DNA from: Phascolarctobacterium_A succinatutens_B
Lineage (GTDB): Bacteria > Bacillota > Negativicutes > Acidaminococcales > Acidaminococcaceae
Length of the DNA: 64,000 nucleotides
Direction of reading: 5' to 3'
Assembly: GCF_958453765.1 (NCBI RefSeq)
Contig: NZ_CAUDZA010000005.1
Location: forward strand, 1 to 64,000
Part shown: positions 1-8,838 of the stretch, one piece after another
Numbering within the stretch: the stretch's first letter is position 1
Layout of the letters: the number at the start of each line of letters is the position of its first letter
Program-made: the position numbers and the translations under genes
The notes under the pieces: model-generated
What the model was told of the DNA's origin: nothing
What the model saw: only the letters and a program-made list of their open reading frames with translations
The model's database searches: none

Positions 1-1
1 G

Positions 2-1231
2 ATTATCGGCACGATTATCGGCGGCGCTGCTACCGTCGGCACGGCACAGCTTGGCTTCAAGCTGGGGTTGACGGCTTGGTGGTTTACGCTGGGCAGCGGT
101 ATCGCGCTTTTGCTGATGGCGGCGTTTTACGCTGTGCCATTGCGCCGCAGCTCGCTGACCACAGTAGCGGAGTATCTCGTTACGGATTACGGCAAGCCTG
201 CGGGGTGGCTGGCGACCTTCAGCGCCTGCGCCGGTATTTTTTTCAGCATCGTGGCGAGCACGCTTACCGCGCTGCATCTGATTGCTGGCTTGTTCGGCGT
301 ACCTTTGCTTGCTGCAGCAGCCATTGTTATCGCTGTTACTTTGCTGCTGGTGTTTTTCGGCGGCCTCAGCAGCAGCGGTATGGCCGGCATTTTTAAGATT
401 GTGCTGATTTTCGCCAGCATTTTCGTCGGCGGCTTTCTGGCCTACGCCGATATGGGCCGATGGCAGGGGCTGACGCAGAGCTTTGCTGCATATCCCTGGT
501 TCAGCCTTTTCGGACGCGGCGTGGAGGACGGTCTTGTCAGCTTCGGTTCGATGATTGTGGGGGTTATTTCTACGCAGACCTATGTGCAGGCACTGTTTTC
601 GGCGCGCGATACCAAAACTGCAGCTGTCGGCTGCTGTGCTGCCGCACTGATAGTAATTCCCGTGGGATTGCCGTCGGTAATGATCGGTATGTTCATGCAT
701 CTGCATCATCCGGAGATAAATTCTATCGATGCACTGCCGCTGTATCTCGTTACCTATCTGCCGCAATGGCTTGGCGGTATCGGTCTGGGCGCTGTGCTGC
801 TTTCGGCACTGGGCTCAATCGCCGGTCTGGCGCTGGGCGTAGGTACGATGATTTCACGTGATATCGTCAGCAAAATCTGGCTTAAGGCTACGGCTGCAGG
901 CCAGCTGTGGGCAAGCCGCCTGAGCGTGCTGGCCGTTTCTGTCGCTGCGATGGTGTTTGTCTTTATGCACCTTGATTCGTCGGTGCTGGAGTGGAATTAT
1001 CTCTCCATGGCGCTGCGAGGCAGCGGTATCTTTCTGCCGCTGACGTTCTGCATCTTCTTCCCGGGCAGGGTGCGCGCTTCAATGGGTGTGGCTGCTATGG
1101 GCGCAGGTATTTTTGCGGCACTTTTCTGGAAGCATATCAGTCCTTGGGAAATCAACAGCCTGTTGCCGGCGCTCGTGTATAATCTGTTCTTTTTGCTCAT
1201 TGGTCTGGCGTGGGGTAAAAAAGGGGAATAG
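2..1231 (+). CDS. Sodium:solute symporter family protein (5' end outside window)
   Basis: Integral membrane transporter of the SSS family, expected to couple sodium entry to uptake of a small organic solute; the substrate cannot be read from sequence. The open frame runs to the first bases of the window, so the true start lies upstream; the TTG at 68 is internal. The motif GTIIGGAATVGTAQ at the left edge is characteristic of SSS transporters, and about ten hydrophobic segments follow. A short hydrophilic tail (AWGKKGE) ends the protein 69 bp before dnaE. Family call is fairly safe, substrate unknown. Confidence 0.8.
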   Translation: MIGTIIGGAATVGTAQLGFKLGLTAWWFTLGSGIALLLMAAFYAVPLRRSSLTTVAEYLVTDYGKPAGWLATFSACAGIFFSIVASTLTALHLIAGLFGVPLLAAAAIVIAVTLLLVFFGGLSSSGMAGIFKIVLIFASIFVGGFLAYADMGRWQGLTQSFAAYPWFSLFGRGVEDGLVSFGSMIVGVISTQTYVQALFSARDTKTAAVGCCAAALIVIPVGLPSVMIGMFMHLHHPEINSIDALPLYLVTYLPQWLGGIGLGAVLLSALGSIAGLALGVGTMISRDIVSKIWLKATAAGQLWASRLSVLAVSVAAMVFVFMHLDSSVLEWNYLSMALRGSGIFLPLTFCIFFPGRVRASMGVAAMGAGIFAALFWKHISPWEINSLLPALVYNLFFLLIGLAWGKKGE

Positions 1232-1300
1232 AAAAGAAATATTTACATACATTTGCCGCGGATTTGCGCGGCAGCGGTCTTTAAATTTAAGGAGCAAGAG

Positions 1301-4300
1301 ATGACAAAACGCTTTACTCATTTACATGTACATACGGAATACAGCCTGCTGGATGGCGCTTCGAAAATCCACGAGCTGGTGGCCTACGCCAAGGAGCTGG
1401 GGATGGACAGCTTGGCGATTACCGACCACGGCGCAATGTACGGCGCAGTGGAATTTTATCAGGAGTGTACCAAGGCAGGCATCAAGCCGATTATCGGCTG
1501 CGAGGTGTATCTTGCGAAGGGCTCGCATCTGGAAAAAAATAACCGTGGCATGTACCATTTAATTTTGCTGGCGGAGAACGATACAGGCTACCATAACCTG
1601 ATGAAAATTGTCAGCATTGGTCAGCTGGAGGGCTTTTATTATAAACCACGCGTAGACAAGGACGTGCTGCGTACCTATCACGAGGGCGTTATCTGCCTCA
1701 GTGCCTGCGTTGCCGGCGAGGTGCCGCAGATGATTCTGCAGGACAACCTGGAGGGAGCACGTCGCTGCATTCAGGAATATATAGACATTTTCGGCAAGGA
1801 AAACTACTTTCTGGAAATTCAGGACCATGACCTTGATGAGGAGCACAAGGTCAGCGCGGAGCTGAAGCAGCTGGCGCAGAAGTTCGGTCTTGGTCTGGTG
1901 GCGACAAACGATTTGCATTATGTGCAGCAAAAGGATGCCGCGGCGCAGGATATTCTGCTGTGCATCCAGACGACGAGCACGGTTGATGAGCCTGATCGTA
2001 TGCGCTTCAACAACGACAGCTATTATCTGAAAAGCTATGATGAGATGGAGGCACTGTTCGGCGATTGTCCGGAGGCTTTGAGCAATACCAATAAAATTGC
2101 TGACCGCTGCAACGTGAAGATGGAGTTCGGCCATCTGCTGCTGCCGGAGTTCCCGGTGCCGGAGGGCTTTGATGCCGTGAGTTATCTGCGTCACCTGTGC
2201 GAGGAGGCCTTGCCTAAGCGCTACGAGGTTGTGGATGAGAAGGTACGCAAGCGTCTGGATTTTGAGCTGGACATCATCAATACGATGGGCTACGCCTGCT
2301 ACTTCCTCATTGTTTGGGACTTCATCAACTACTGCCGCAGCCATGATATTCCGGTCGGGCCGGGTCGTGGCAGTGCCGCAGGCAGTATCGTGGCCTATCT
2401 GCTGCGTATAACGAATATTGAACCTTTGCGTTATCATCTGCTATTCGAACGCTTTTTGAATCCTGAACGTGTAAGCATGCCTGATATTGATACCGACTTC
2501 TGCTATGTGAAGCGTAATCAGGTGCTGGATTATGTGGTGCGCCGTTACGGACAGGAGCGTGTGGCGCAGATTATTACCTTCGGTACACTGCAGGCGCGCG
2601 CGGCAGTGCGCGACGTCGGCAAGGCACTGGGCATGAGCTACGGCGAGGTAGATGAAATCGCCAAGCTGATTCCGCGTGAGCTGGGCATTACGTTGGAGAA
2701 GGCGCTGAACGGCAGCAAGGACTTCCGTCAGGCATATGACTCGCGTCCGGAGGTCAAGAAGCTGATTGACCTTGCGCAAAGCGTGGAGGGCCTGCCGCGT
2801 AACGCAGGCACGCATGCCGCCGGTGTTATTATCGCGCCGCATAATATGAAAAATTACGTACCGCTGCAGCAGGGCAGTGAGGGTGGCGTCATCACCCAGT
2901 ACGATAAAAATAAAGTAGAAGAGCTTGGCTTGCTGAAGATGGACTTTTTGGGGCTGCGCACGCTGACTGTTATCGGTGACTGCATTCGCTTTATCCGCGA
3001 AACTACGGGTGAAGAAGTTGATATTGATAATATACCGCTGGCAGATGAGGCGACCTGCGCAATGCTGCGCCGCGGTGAAACGGCCTGCGTTTTCCAGCTG
3101 GAGTCGGCAGGCATCACCAAGCTGGTTATGGATTTGGCTCCCGAAAGCTTTGAGGACCTGATTCCGTTGGTGGCTTTGTACCGTCCGGGGCCTTTGGGAA
3201 CCGGTATGGCGGAGGACTTTATCGCCGGCCGTCACGGACAGCGCACAGCCAAGGTATTACATCCGCTGATGGAGCCTATTTTGAAGGATACCTACGGCGT
3301 TATCCTGTATCAGGAGCAGGTTATGCAGATAACCTCCGCACTAGCAGGCTTTACGCTCGGTCAGGCAGATATTCTGCGCCGTGCGATGGGCAAGAAGAAG
3401 GCCAAGGAGCTGGATTCTATGCGCCAGTCCTTTATCGACGGTGCCAAGAAGCTGCACAATATTCCCGAAGAGCTCAGCGACCAGATTTTCTCGCTCTTGC
3501 AGCACTTCGCTGGCTACGGCTTCAACAAATCCCACTCCGTAGCCTATGCGCTGGTAGCCTATGAAACCGCTTATCTGAAGGCGCACTGGCGTCCGCAATT
3601 CTATGCGGCCTTCCTCAACAGCATTATCGGTGATGCGGATAAGGTGAGCTGGTATATCAACGTCTGTCGTAATGATAATGTCAAAATCCTGCCGCCGGAT
3701 GTCAACGAAAGCGGTCACAACTTTACGGTACATCAAAATGCATCCATCCGCTTCGGCCTGGCAGGCATCAAAAATACCGGTGATGCCGCAGTAGATGCCA
3801 TTATCAGCGCCCGCAACGAGGGCGGTCCGTTCAAGAGCCTGACGGATTTCTGTTGCCGTGTGAATATGCGCGTAGTCAACAAGCGCGTTATCGAAAATAT
3901 GATTAAATGCGGTGCGATGGATTCCTTCGGCGCCAGACGCTCGCAGATGCTGGCTATTATGGACCAGGCGATTGATTTGGGCGCTGCCTGCCAGAGGGAC
4001 AAAGCCAACGGCCAGCTGGGACTGTTCGGAGATGACAGCTTCGGCGTGACGGAAATCAAGCTGCCGCCGCTGCCGGAAATCCCCAAGCAGCTTATTCTGC
4101 AGAACGAAAAGGAAATCATCGGCTTTTACGTTACCGACCATCCGCTGAGCGATTACAAGCAAATGCTGCAGCGCTTCATGCCGCTGCACCAGTTCGGCGG
4201 CGAAACGCAGGTGCAGGACGGACAGTTTGTGCGTGTGGCCGGTATTATTACGGATTGTGTGATAAAAAATACCAAGCGCGGCGATACGATGGCTCTTCTG

Positions 4301-4708
4301 ACGCTGGAGGATTTCAGCGGACGCTTCCCGATTATCGTGTTCCCGCAGGCTTATCATGCAAATGTCAAGGATATCTATGAAGACAGCATTGTGGCTATTG
4401 AGGGACGCTTCAGCGTGGATGAGCGTGAAAGCAAGATTATTGCCAATAGCGTGCGCGCTCTGCCGTCCAAGCCGCCTACGGAGATCCGTCTGCGCATCGA
4501 AGCGCATCTGGAAAATCCGCTGGTGCAGCGTGAGCTGATGCAGCTGTTCCAAAAATATAAGGGCGATGATTGCGTATACCTGCAGCTGATGGGCTCGCGC
4601 AAGCTGATCAAGACAACACCTAACTTTTGGGTAAACAGCGAAGCACCTGGCTTTGCCGAGGATGTAGTCAAAATACTGGGCGAAAACTGCGTAGTAAAGA
4701 AAGGCTGA
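1301..4708 (+). CDS. dnaE: DNA polymerase III subunit alpha (DnaE type)
   Basis: Replicative DNA polymerase catalytic subunit, C-family. From the N-terminus: a PHP domain starting with HLHVHTEYSLLDG (residues 7-19), the palm with GPGRGSAAGS (about 351-360) and the catalytic aspartates in MPDIDTDF (Asp395 and Asp397), the AGYGFNKSHSVAYA region, a helix-hairpin-helix stretch, and an OB-fold near residues 980-1070 (VRVAGIITD). At 1135 residues it has the usual DnaE length and no inserted exonuclease domain, so it is not PolC. I placed the start at ATG 1301 because AAGGAGCAAGAG lies directly upstream; an in-frame TTG at 1253 would add 16 unconserved residues. Confidence 0.95.
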   Translation: MTKRFTHLHVHTEYSLLDGASKIHELVAYAKELGMDSLAITDHGAMYGAVEFYQECTKAGIKPIIGCEVYLAKGSHLEKNNRGMYHLILLAENDTGYHNLMKIVSIGQLEGFYYKPRVDKDVLRTYHEGVICLSACVAGEVPQMILQDNLEGARRCIQEYIDIFGKENYFLEIQDHDLDEEHKVSAELKQLAQKFGLGLVATNDLHYVQQKDAAAQDILLCIQTTSTVDEPDRMRFNNDSYYLKSYDEMEALFGDCPEALSNTNKIADRCNVKMEFGHLLLPEFPVPEGFDAVSYLRHLCEEALPKRYEVVDEKVRKRLDFELDIINTMGYACYFLIVWDFINYCRSHDIPVGPGRGSAAGSIVAYLLRITNIEPLRYHLLFERFLNPERVSMPDIDTDFCYVKRNQVLDYVVRRYGQERVAQIITFGTLQARAAVRDVGKALGMSYGEVDEIAKLIPRELGITLEKALNGSKDFRQAYDSRPEVKKLIDLAQSVEGLPRNAGTHAAGVIIAPHNMKNYVPLQQGSEGGVITQYDKNKVEELGLLKMDFLGLRTLTVIGDCIRFIRETTGEEVDIDNIPLADEATCAMLRRGETACVFQLESAGITKLVMDLAPESFEDLIPLVALYRPGPLGTGMAEDFIAGRHGQRTAKVLHPLMEPILKDTYGVILYQEQVMQITSALAGFTLGQADILRRAMGKKKAKELDSMRQSFIDGAKKLHNIPEELSDQIFSLLQHFAGYGFNKSHSVAYALVAYETAYLKAHWRPQFYAAFLNSIIGDADKVSWYINVCRNDNVKILPPDVNESGHNFTVHQNASIRFGLAGIKNTGDAAVDAIISARNEGGPFKSLTDFCCRVNMRVVNKRVIENMIKCGAMDSFGARRSQMLAIMDQAIDLGAACQRDKANGQLGLFGDDSFGVTEIKLPPLPEIPKQLILQNEKEIIGFYVTDHPLSDYKQMLQRFMPLHQFGGETQVQDGQFVRVAGIITDCVIKNTKRGDTMALLTLEDFSGRFPIIVFPQAYHANVKDIYEDSIVAIEGRFSVDERESKIIANSVRALPSKPPTEIRLRIEAHLENPLVQRELMQLFQKYKGDDCVYLQLMGSRKLIKTTPNFWVNSEAPGFAEDVVKILGENCVVKKG

Positions 4709-4750
4709 TTTAATTATTTGAGCTGTTTTTCATAAACTTTCATGATATAC

Positions 4751-4780
4751 TTGCAAGTTTAAGTACAAAAATGCTAAAAT
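4751..4780 (+). promoter_or_regulatory. Probable sigma-70 promoter for the etf operon
   Basis: TTGCAA at 4751-4756, an 18-bp spacer and TAAAAT at 4775-4780, preceded by TG at 4772-4773 (extended -10). It lies in the 134-bp gap between dnaE and etfB. No convincing terminator for dnaE was seen in the same gap. Confidence 0.55.
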
Positions 4781-4842
4781 AAAGAGAAGAATGTAAAAAA
4801 GCCGGAGCAGCAGCTCCTGTAATAAGCTTAAGGAGGCAGCAA

Positions 4843-5637
4843 ATGAATATTCTCGTTTGTTTAAAACAAGTGCCGGATACGGCAAAAGTAAAATTTAACC
4901 GCGAAACCAATACCTTGGACCGTACGGGTGTAGAAAATATTATGAATCCCTATGACCGTCAGGCATTGGAGGTAGCACTGTGCCTGAAGGATAAGGAAGG
5001 CGCTAAGGTAACAGTACTGACCATGGGCCTGCCCCAGGCAACCGATATTCTGAAGGAAGCAATCGCTATGGGCGCTGATGACGGCGTTCTGCTGAGCGAC
5101 CGTGTTCTGGGTGGCAGTGATACTCTGGCAACCAGCCTGGCTCTGGCTGCTGCTGTAAAACATCTGGGCGAGTTTGATCTCGTGCTCTGCGGCAAGCAGG
5201 CAGTAGACGGCGATACCGCACAGGTTGGCCCGGAAATGGCAGAGCATCTGGGAATTCCGCAGATTACCGGCGCTCTGAGCCTGAGCTATGAAGACGGCAA
5301 ATTTGTTGTTGTCCGCGAAAACGAAAATTATCAGATGACCTTGGCTTGTGCAGCACCGCTGCTGGTTACCGTAACCAAATCCGAAAAAGAGCCGCGTTTT
5401 GCCAGCATTAAGGGCAAAATGAAAGCTCGTAAGGCTCAGATTCCTACTCTGACCGTTGCTGACCTGGATATTGATCCTGCAACCGTAGGCCTGAAGGGTT
5501 CTCCGACTAAGGTTAAAAAAGCCTTCACCCCGACCCCGCCTGAAATCAATGGCGAAATCATTACCGAAGCAGATGCTGATGCAGCAGTAGACATGCTGTT
5601 TGAAAAGCTGGTTAAGGCAGAGGTTATTACCCGCTGA
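4843..5637 (+). CDS. etfB: Electron transfer flavoprotein subunit beta
   Basis: Small subunit of the heterodimeric electron transfer flavoprotein, which binds FAD/AMP and passes electrons between dehydrogenases and acceptors in the cytoplasm. MNILVCLKQVPDTAKVKF is the typical EtfB/FixA N-terminus, followed by NPYDRQALE and the AVDGDTAQVGPEMAE loop; 264 residues is normal length. AAGGAGG 10 bp upstream supports the ATG. It opens a tight cluster with a ferredoxin and EtfA. In relatives such as Acidaminococcus, EtfAB takes part in flavin-based electron bifurcation with butyryl-CoA dehydrogenase; that role here is inference, as no acyl-CoA dehydrogenase is in view. Confidence 0.93.
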   Translation: MNILVCLKQVPDTAKVKFNRETNTLDRTGVENIMNPYDRQALEVALCLKDKEGAKVTVLTMGLPQATDILKEAIAMGADDGVLLSDRVLGGSDTLATSLALAAAVKHLGEFDLVLCGKQAVDGDTAQVGPEMAEHLGIPQITGALSLSYEDGKFVVVRENENYQMTLACAAPLLVTVTKSEKEPRFASIKGKMKARKAQIPTLTVADLDIDPATVGLKGSPTKVKKAFTPTPPEINGEIITEADADAAVDMLFEKLVKAEVITR

Positions 5638-5645
5638 GGCGAACC

Positions 5646-5846
5646 ATGCTGATAAAAGTAAACAGGCAGCTTTGCTGTGGCTGTGAGGAATGTGTGGCGG
5701 TATGCCCGATGGGCGCTGCGACGCTGCGAGAGGGCAAGGCGCAGATTGATATGCAGCAGTGTGTCTGCTGCGGTGCCTGCATCCGCGAATGTTCCATGGA
5801 GGCTATAGCTATTGCCGAAACTGACGATACTGAAGATAACGAATAG
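5646..5846 (+). CDS. 2[4Fe-4S] ferredoxin-like protein between etfB and etfA
   Basis: A 66-residue protein with two complete clostridial-type cluster motifs: Cys10-x2-Cys13-x2-Cys16-x3-Cys20-Pro and Cys39-x2-Cys42-x2-Cys45-x3-Cys49. This predicts two low-potential [4Fe-4S] clusters. The tail is acidic (TDDTEDNE). It starts 8 bp after etfB and ends 12 bp before etfA, so the three are surely co-transcribed and the protein is a good candidate for direct electron exchange with the flavoprotein. FixX-like proteins are a possible comparison. The second motif lacks the final proline (CSMEAI). Confidence 0.88.
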   Translation: MLIKVNRQLCCGCEECVAVCPMGAATLREGKAQIDMQQCVCCGACIRECSMEAIAIAETDDTEDNE

Positions 5847-5858
5847 GAGTGTGTAAAT

Positions 5859-6839
5859 ATGTGGGTTATTGCTGAACAGGAAAATGGTCAGCTGATGAAT
5901 GTTACCTTTGAGCTGTTGGGCGCTGCCAAAGAGCTGTGTGCCAAGCTGGAGGAAAAATGCTGTGCGGTACTGGTGACCGCTGCTGCAGGCGAGCTGCCGC
6001 AGCAGCTGATTGCTGCCGGTGCTGATGTTGTTTATGTTATTGAGGATGCTAAATATGCAGATTATGATACCGAGTTATATACCGATGCTATCTGCCAGCT
6101 GTCCAAGAAATATGATCCGGCTTCTATTATGTTCGGTGCTACCGATGACGGCCGTGACCTGGCTCCGCGTGTTGCAGCACGTCTGCATACCGGCCTGTGC
6201 GCTGACTGTACCGCTCTGGATGTAACCGATGATAAGCTCGTTGCCTGGACTCGTCCCGCACTGGGCGGCAATATCTGCGCTACCATCATCTGCGACGTTA
6301 ACCGTCCGCAAATGGGTACCGTTCGTCCTAAAGTATTCAAACCGGCTGAATTGGATAACACCCGCACCGGTGAGGTTATTGCCTTCACTCCGGAAGCAGG
6401 CGCTGTAAGCCGTGTTGAACTGGTTAAAAAAGAAGCTCTGAGCAGTGAAAACGCTGTTAAGATTGATGAAGCTGATATGATCGCAGCAGGCGGCCGCGGC
6501 TTCGGCAGCAAGGAGAAATTCGACGTGCTGGAACAGCTGGCTGCTCTCTTTGAAAATTCCGCAGTAGCAGGCACCCGTGCCGCTATTGATGAGGGCTGGC
6601 TGACTCATTCCCAACAGGTTGGCCAATCCGGTAAATCCGTTACTCCGCATATCTACTTTGCCTGCGGCATCAGCGGTGCTATCCAGCATCTGTCCGGCAT
6701 GAAGGACAGCGATATCATCATTGCTATCAATAAAGATGCAGAGGCACCGATTTTCACCGTTGCTCATTATGGCATCGTAGGTGATGTAAACGTAATCCTG
6801 CCGAAGCTGATTGAAAAAATCAAAGCTTACAAGGCTTAA
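5859..6839 (+). CDS. etfA: Electron transfer flavoprotein subunit alpha
   Basis: Large subunit of the electron transfer flavoprotein; its C-terminal domain holds FAD. The N-terminal half resembles EtfB (FGATDDGRDLAPRVAARLHTGLCADC). The conserved C-terminal FAD region is clear: GRGFGSKEKFDVLEQLA, RAAIDEGWLTHSQQVGQSGK, ACGISGAIQHLSGM and DAEAPIFTVAHYGIVGD. At 326 residues it is full length. AGGAGTGTG precedes ATG 5859. It forms one unit with etfB and the ferredoxin. Confidence 0.93.
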   Translation: MWVIAEQENGQLMNVTFELLGAAKELCAKLEEKCCAVLVTAAAGELPQQLIAAGADVVYVIEDAKYADYDTELYTDAICQLSKKYDPASIMFGATDDGRDLAPRVAARLHTGLCADCTALDVTDDKLVAWTRPALGGNICATIICDVNRPQMGTVRPKVFKPAELDNTRTGEVIAFTPEAGAVSRVELVKKEALSSENAVKIDEADMIAAGGRGFGSKEKFDVLEQLAALFENSAVAGTRAAIDEGWLTHSQQVGQSGKSVTPHIYFACGISGAIQHLSGMKDSDIIIAINKDAEAPIFTVAHYGIVGDVNVILPKLIEKIKAYKA

Positions 6840-6872
6840 TCCAATTACCTGATTTACAGGAGGCATTCTAGT

Positions 6873-7067
6873 ATGTGGAAAACAATTTATATTGCCCACA
6901 CTGAGGAACAAGCCAAAAAAATAAAGCAAATGCTGACGGAAAACGGCTTTTTGGTACAGCTAAAAAGTGCCGGAGGCAAGCATAACAAGGCTTATGAAAT
7001 CTGTCTGCCGGTTTCGGAGGCAGAGGATGCCTATGAGGTTTTGTGTGAGAATAAGTTTCAGTACTGA
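6873..7067 (+). CDS. Small conserved protein, DUF2007-like
   Basis: A 64-residue protein beginning MWKTIYIAHTEEQAKKIKQ and ending with an acidic helix (SEAEDAYEVLCE). The pattern MWK-x-hydrophobic-YIA, then a GFLV strand and an E-x-A-x-E-x-L helix resembles small DUF2007-type proteins that many Clostridia and Negativicutes carry beside glycolytic genes, sometimes mislabelled glutamate decarboxylase. A ferredoxin-like fold is plausible. ACAGGAGGC precedes the ATG and the stop is 15 bp before pyk, so it is probably co-transcribed with pyk. Function unknown. Confidence 0.75.
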   Translation: MWKTIYIAHTEEQAKKIKQMLTENGFLVQLKSAGGKHNKAYEICLPVSEAEDAYEVLCENKFQY

Positions 7068-7082
7068 GGAGGCGCAGTCCTG

Positions 7083-8834
7083 ATGAAGAAAACGAAGATT
7101 ATCTGTACAGTAGGTCCCAGCACGGACAATGTAGAGCTGCTGCGTAAGATGATGCTTGCAGGCATGGACTTGGCACGCTTCAACTTTTCGCACGGCAACC
7201 ATGAAGATCATGGCAAAAGGCTGCAGCTGGTGCGCCGGGCAGCAGAAGAGGCCGGTAAGGTAATCGCTACGATTGCCGATACCAAGGGCCCGGAAATGCG
7301 CCTGGGCATGTTTGCCGAAAGCAAAATCGAGCTGAACGAGGGCGATGATTTCTGCCTGACTACTGAAGAATACCTGGGCGACCGCCATATGGCACACGTT
7401 AATTATGCAGGTCTGCCGCAGGAGGTAGAAATCGGCAGCAATATTCTGCTGGCCGACGGACTGCTTTCCCTAAAGGTTGTACGCATTGACGGCTGCAGAA
7501 TTTATACTAAGGTGGTCAATGGTGGCGAGCTGAGCTCGCGTAAGCGCGTGGCTTGCCCCGGCATTGAGCTGAAGCTGCCATTCTTGTCGGAGCAGGACAA
7601 GGCAGATATTCTTTTTGCTGTCGAGCATGATATGGATTATATTGCGGCATCCTTCGTGCAGAAGGCCGATGATGTTATCGCTATCCGTAAAGTGCTTGAG
7701 GAAGCAGGCTCTTCCATCGGGATTATTTCCAAAATCGAGAATGAGGCCGGTGTGCAGCATATCGATGAGATTATCGGCGTATCCGACGGTATAATGGTTG
7801 CCAGAGGCGACCTGGGCGTAGAGATACCGACCGAGGATGTACCTTTGGTACAGAAGGATATTATCGCGCGCTGCAATAAGGCGGGCAAGCCTGTTATCAC
7901 GGCTACGCAGATGTTGGAAAGTATGATTAACAGCTACCGTGCAACCCGTGCCGAGGCCAGCGACGTTGCCAACTCTATTTTCGACGGCAGCGATGTTATT
8001 ATGCTGAGCGGCGAAACTGCCAGCGGCAAATATCCGCTGGAGGCGGTGCAGACAATGGCTAAGATTGCCGTTCGCACGGAAAATGCACTTGATTATGTGC
8101 ATATCTTCCAAAAGAAGGGCATCAGCGAGCGCATCCATTCTACTGACGCAATCAGCCATGCTACCGTACAGATTTCTCAGGAAATAAAGGCAGATACTAT
8201 TCTTACGATTACCGAATCAGGCTTTACGGCGCGTATGATTGCCAAATATAAGCCTCAATGTACTGTTGTTGCTGTATCACGTCTGCCTGAGCGCGTGCGT
8301 GCGATGCAGCTTTATTGGGGTGTATTGCCGCTTTTGGGGCCATACTCCACAAATACTGATGAAATGATTGAGCTGTCTTTGCAGTGTGCTTTGCATCACT
8401 CCGTAATCAAGGACGGCGCATCTGTTGTTATAACTGCCGGCGTGCCTATCGGTACTCCGGGCAGTACAAATCTGATTAAGGTGGTTACAGTGGGCACCAA
8501 GCTGCTCAGCGGTACCGGTATCGGCAGCAAGACTGTCACCGGCCGTATCTGCGTAGGCAGAACTGCGGCAGACTTCAAGGACAAGCTCCAAAAGGGCGAT
8601 ATCCTTGTAGTTGATGTGCTGAATGACGAGTTTGTACCGCAGGCTGCTGCCAAGGCAGCAGCGATTATCGCTGAAGAGGGCGGCCTGACATCCTCCACTG
8701 CTATTGTTGCCGTAACCTGCGGCCTGCCTGTTATCGTAGGCGCGGAGAAAGCAACCTCCAAGCTGGCCGACGGCCTGCTGGTAACGGTGGATCCTGTTTC
8801 CGGTGATGTCTACGAAGGCGATATTAACCTGTAG
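7083..8834 (+). CDS. pyk: Pyruvate kinase with C-terminal PEP-utiliser-type domain
   Basis: Catalyses phosphoenolpyruvate + ADP to pyruvate + ATP, the last step of glycolysis. KKTKIICTVGPS is the standard N-terminus; RFNFSHG, the IISKIENEAGV segment and the MVARGDLGVEIP signature with catalytic residues follow, then TQMLESM. The C-terminal extension (about residues 480-583, with EEGGLTSSTAIVAVTCGLPV) resembles the phosphohistidine domain of PEP-utilising enzymes but has Thr-Ser-Ser where the swivelling His would sit, as in Bacillus-type pyruvate kinases. GAGGAGGCG lies just before ATG 7083. Confidence 0.95.
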   Translation: MKKTKIICTVGPSTDNVELLRKMMLAGMDLARFNFSHGNHEDHGKRLQLVRRAAEEAGKVIATIADTKGPEMRLGMFAESKIELNEGDDFCLTTEEYLGDRHMAHVNYAGLPQEVEIGSNILLADGLLSLKVVRIDGCRIYTKVVNGGELSSRKRVACPGIELKLPFLSEQDKADILFAVEHDMDYIAASFVQKADDVIAIRKVLEEAGSSIGIISKIENEAGVQHIDEIIGVSDGIMVARGDLGVEIPTEDVPLVQKDIIARCNKAGKPVITATQMLESMINSYRATRAEASDVANSIFDGSDVIMLSGETASGKYPLEAVQTMAKIAVRTENALDYVHIFQKKGISERIHSTDAISHATVQISQEIKADTILTITESGFTARMIAKYKPQCTVVAVSRLPERVRAMQLYWGVLPLLGPYSTNTDEMIELSLQCALHHSVIKDGASVVITAGVPIGTPGSTNLIKVVTVGTKLLSGTGIGSKTVTGRICVGRTAADFKDKLQKGDILVVDVLNDEFVPQAAAKAAAIIAEEGGLTSSTAIVAVTCGLPVIVGAEKATSKLADGLLVTVDPVSGDVYEGDINL

Positions 8835-8838
8835 AAAT

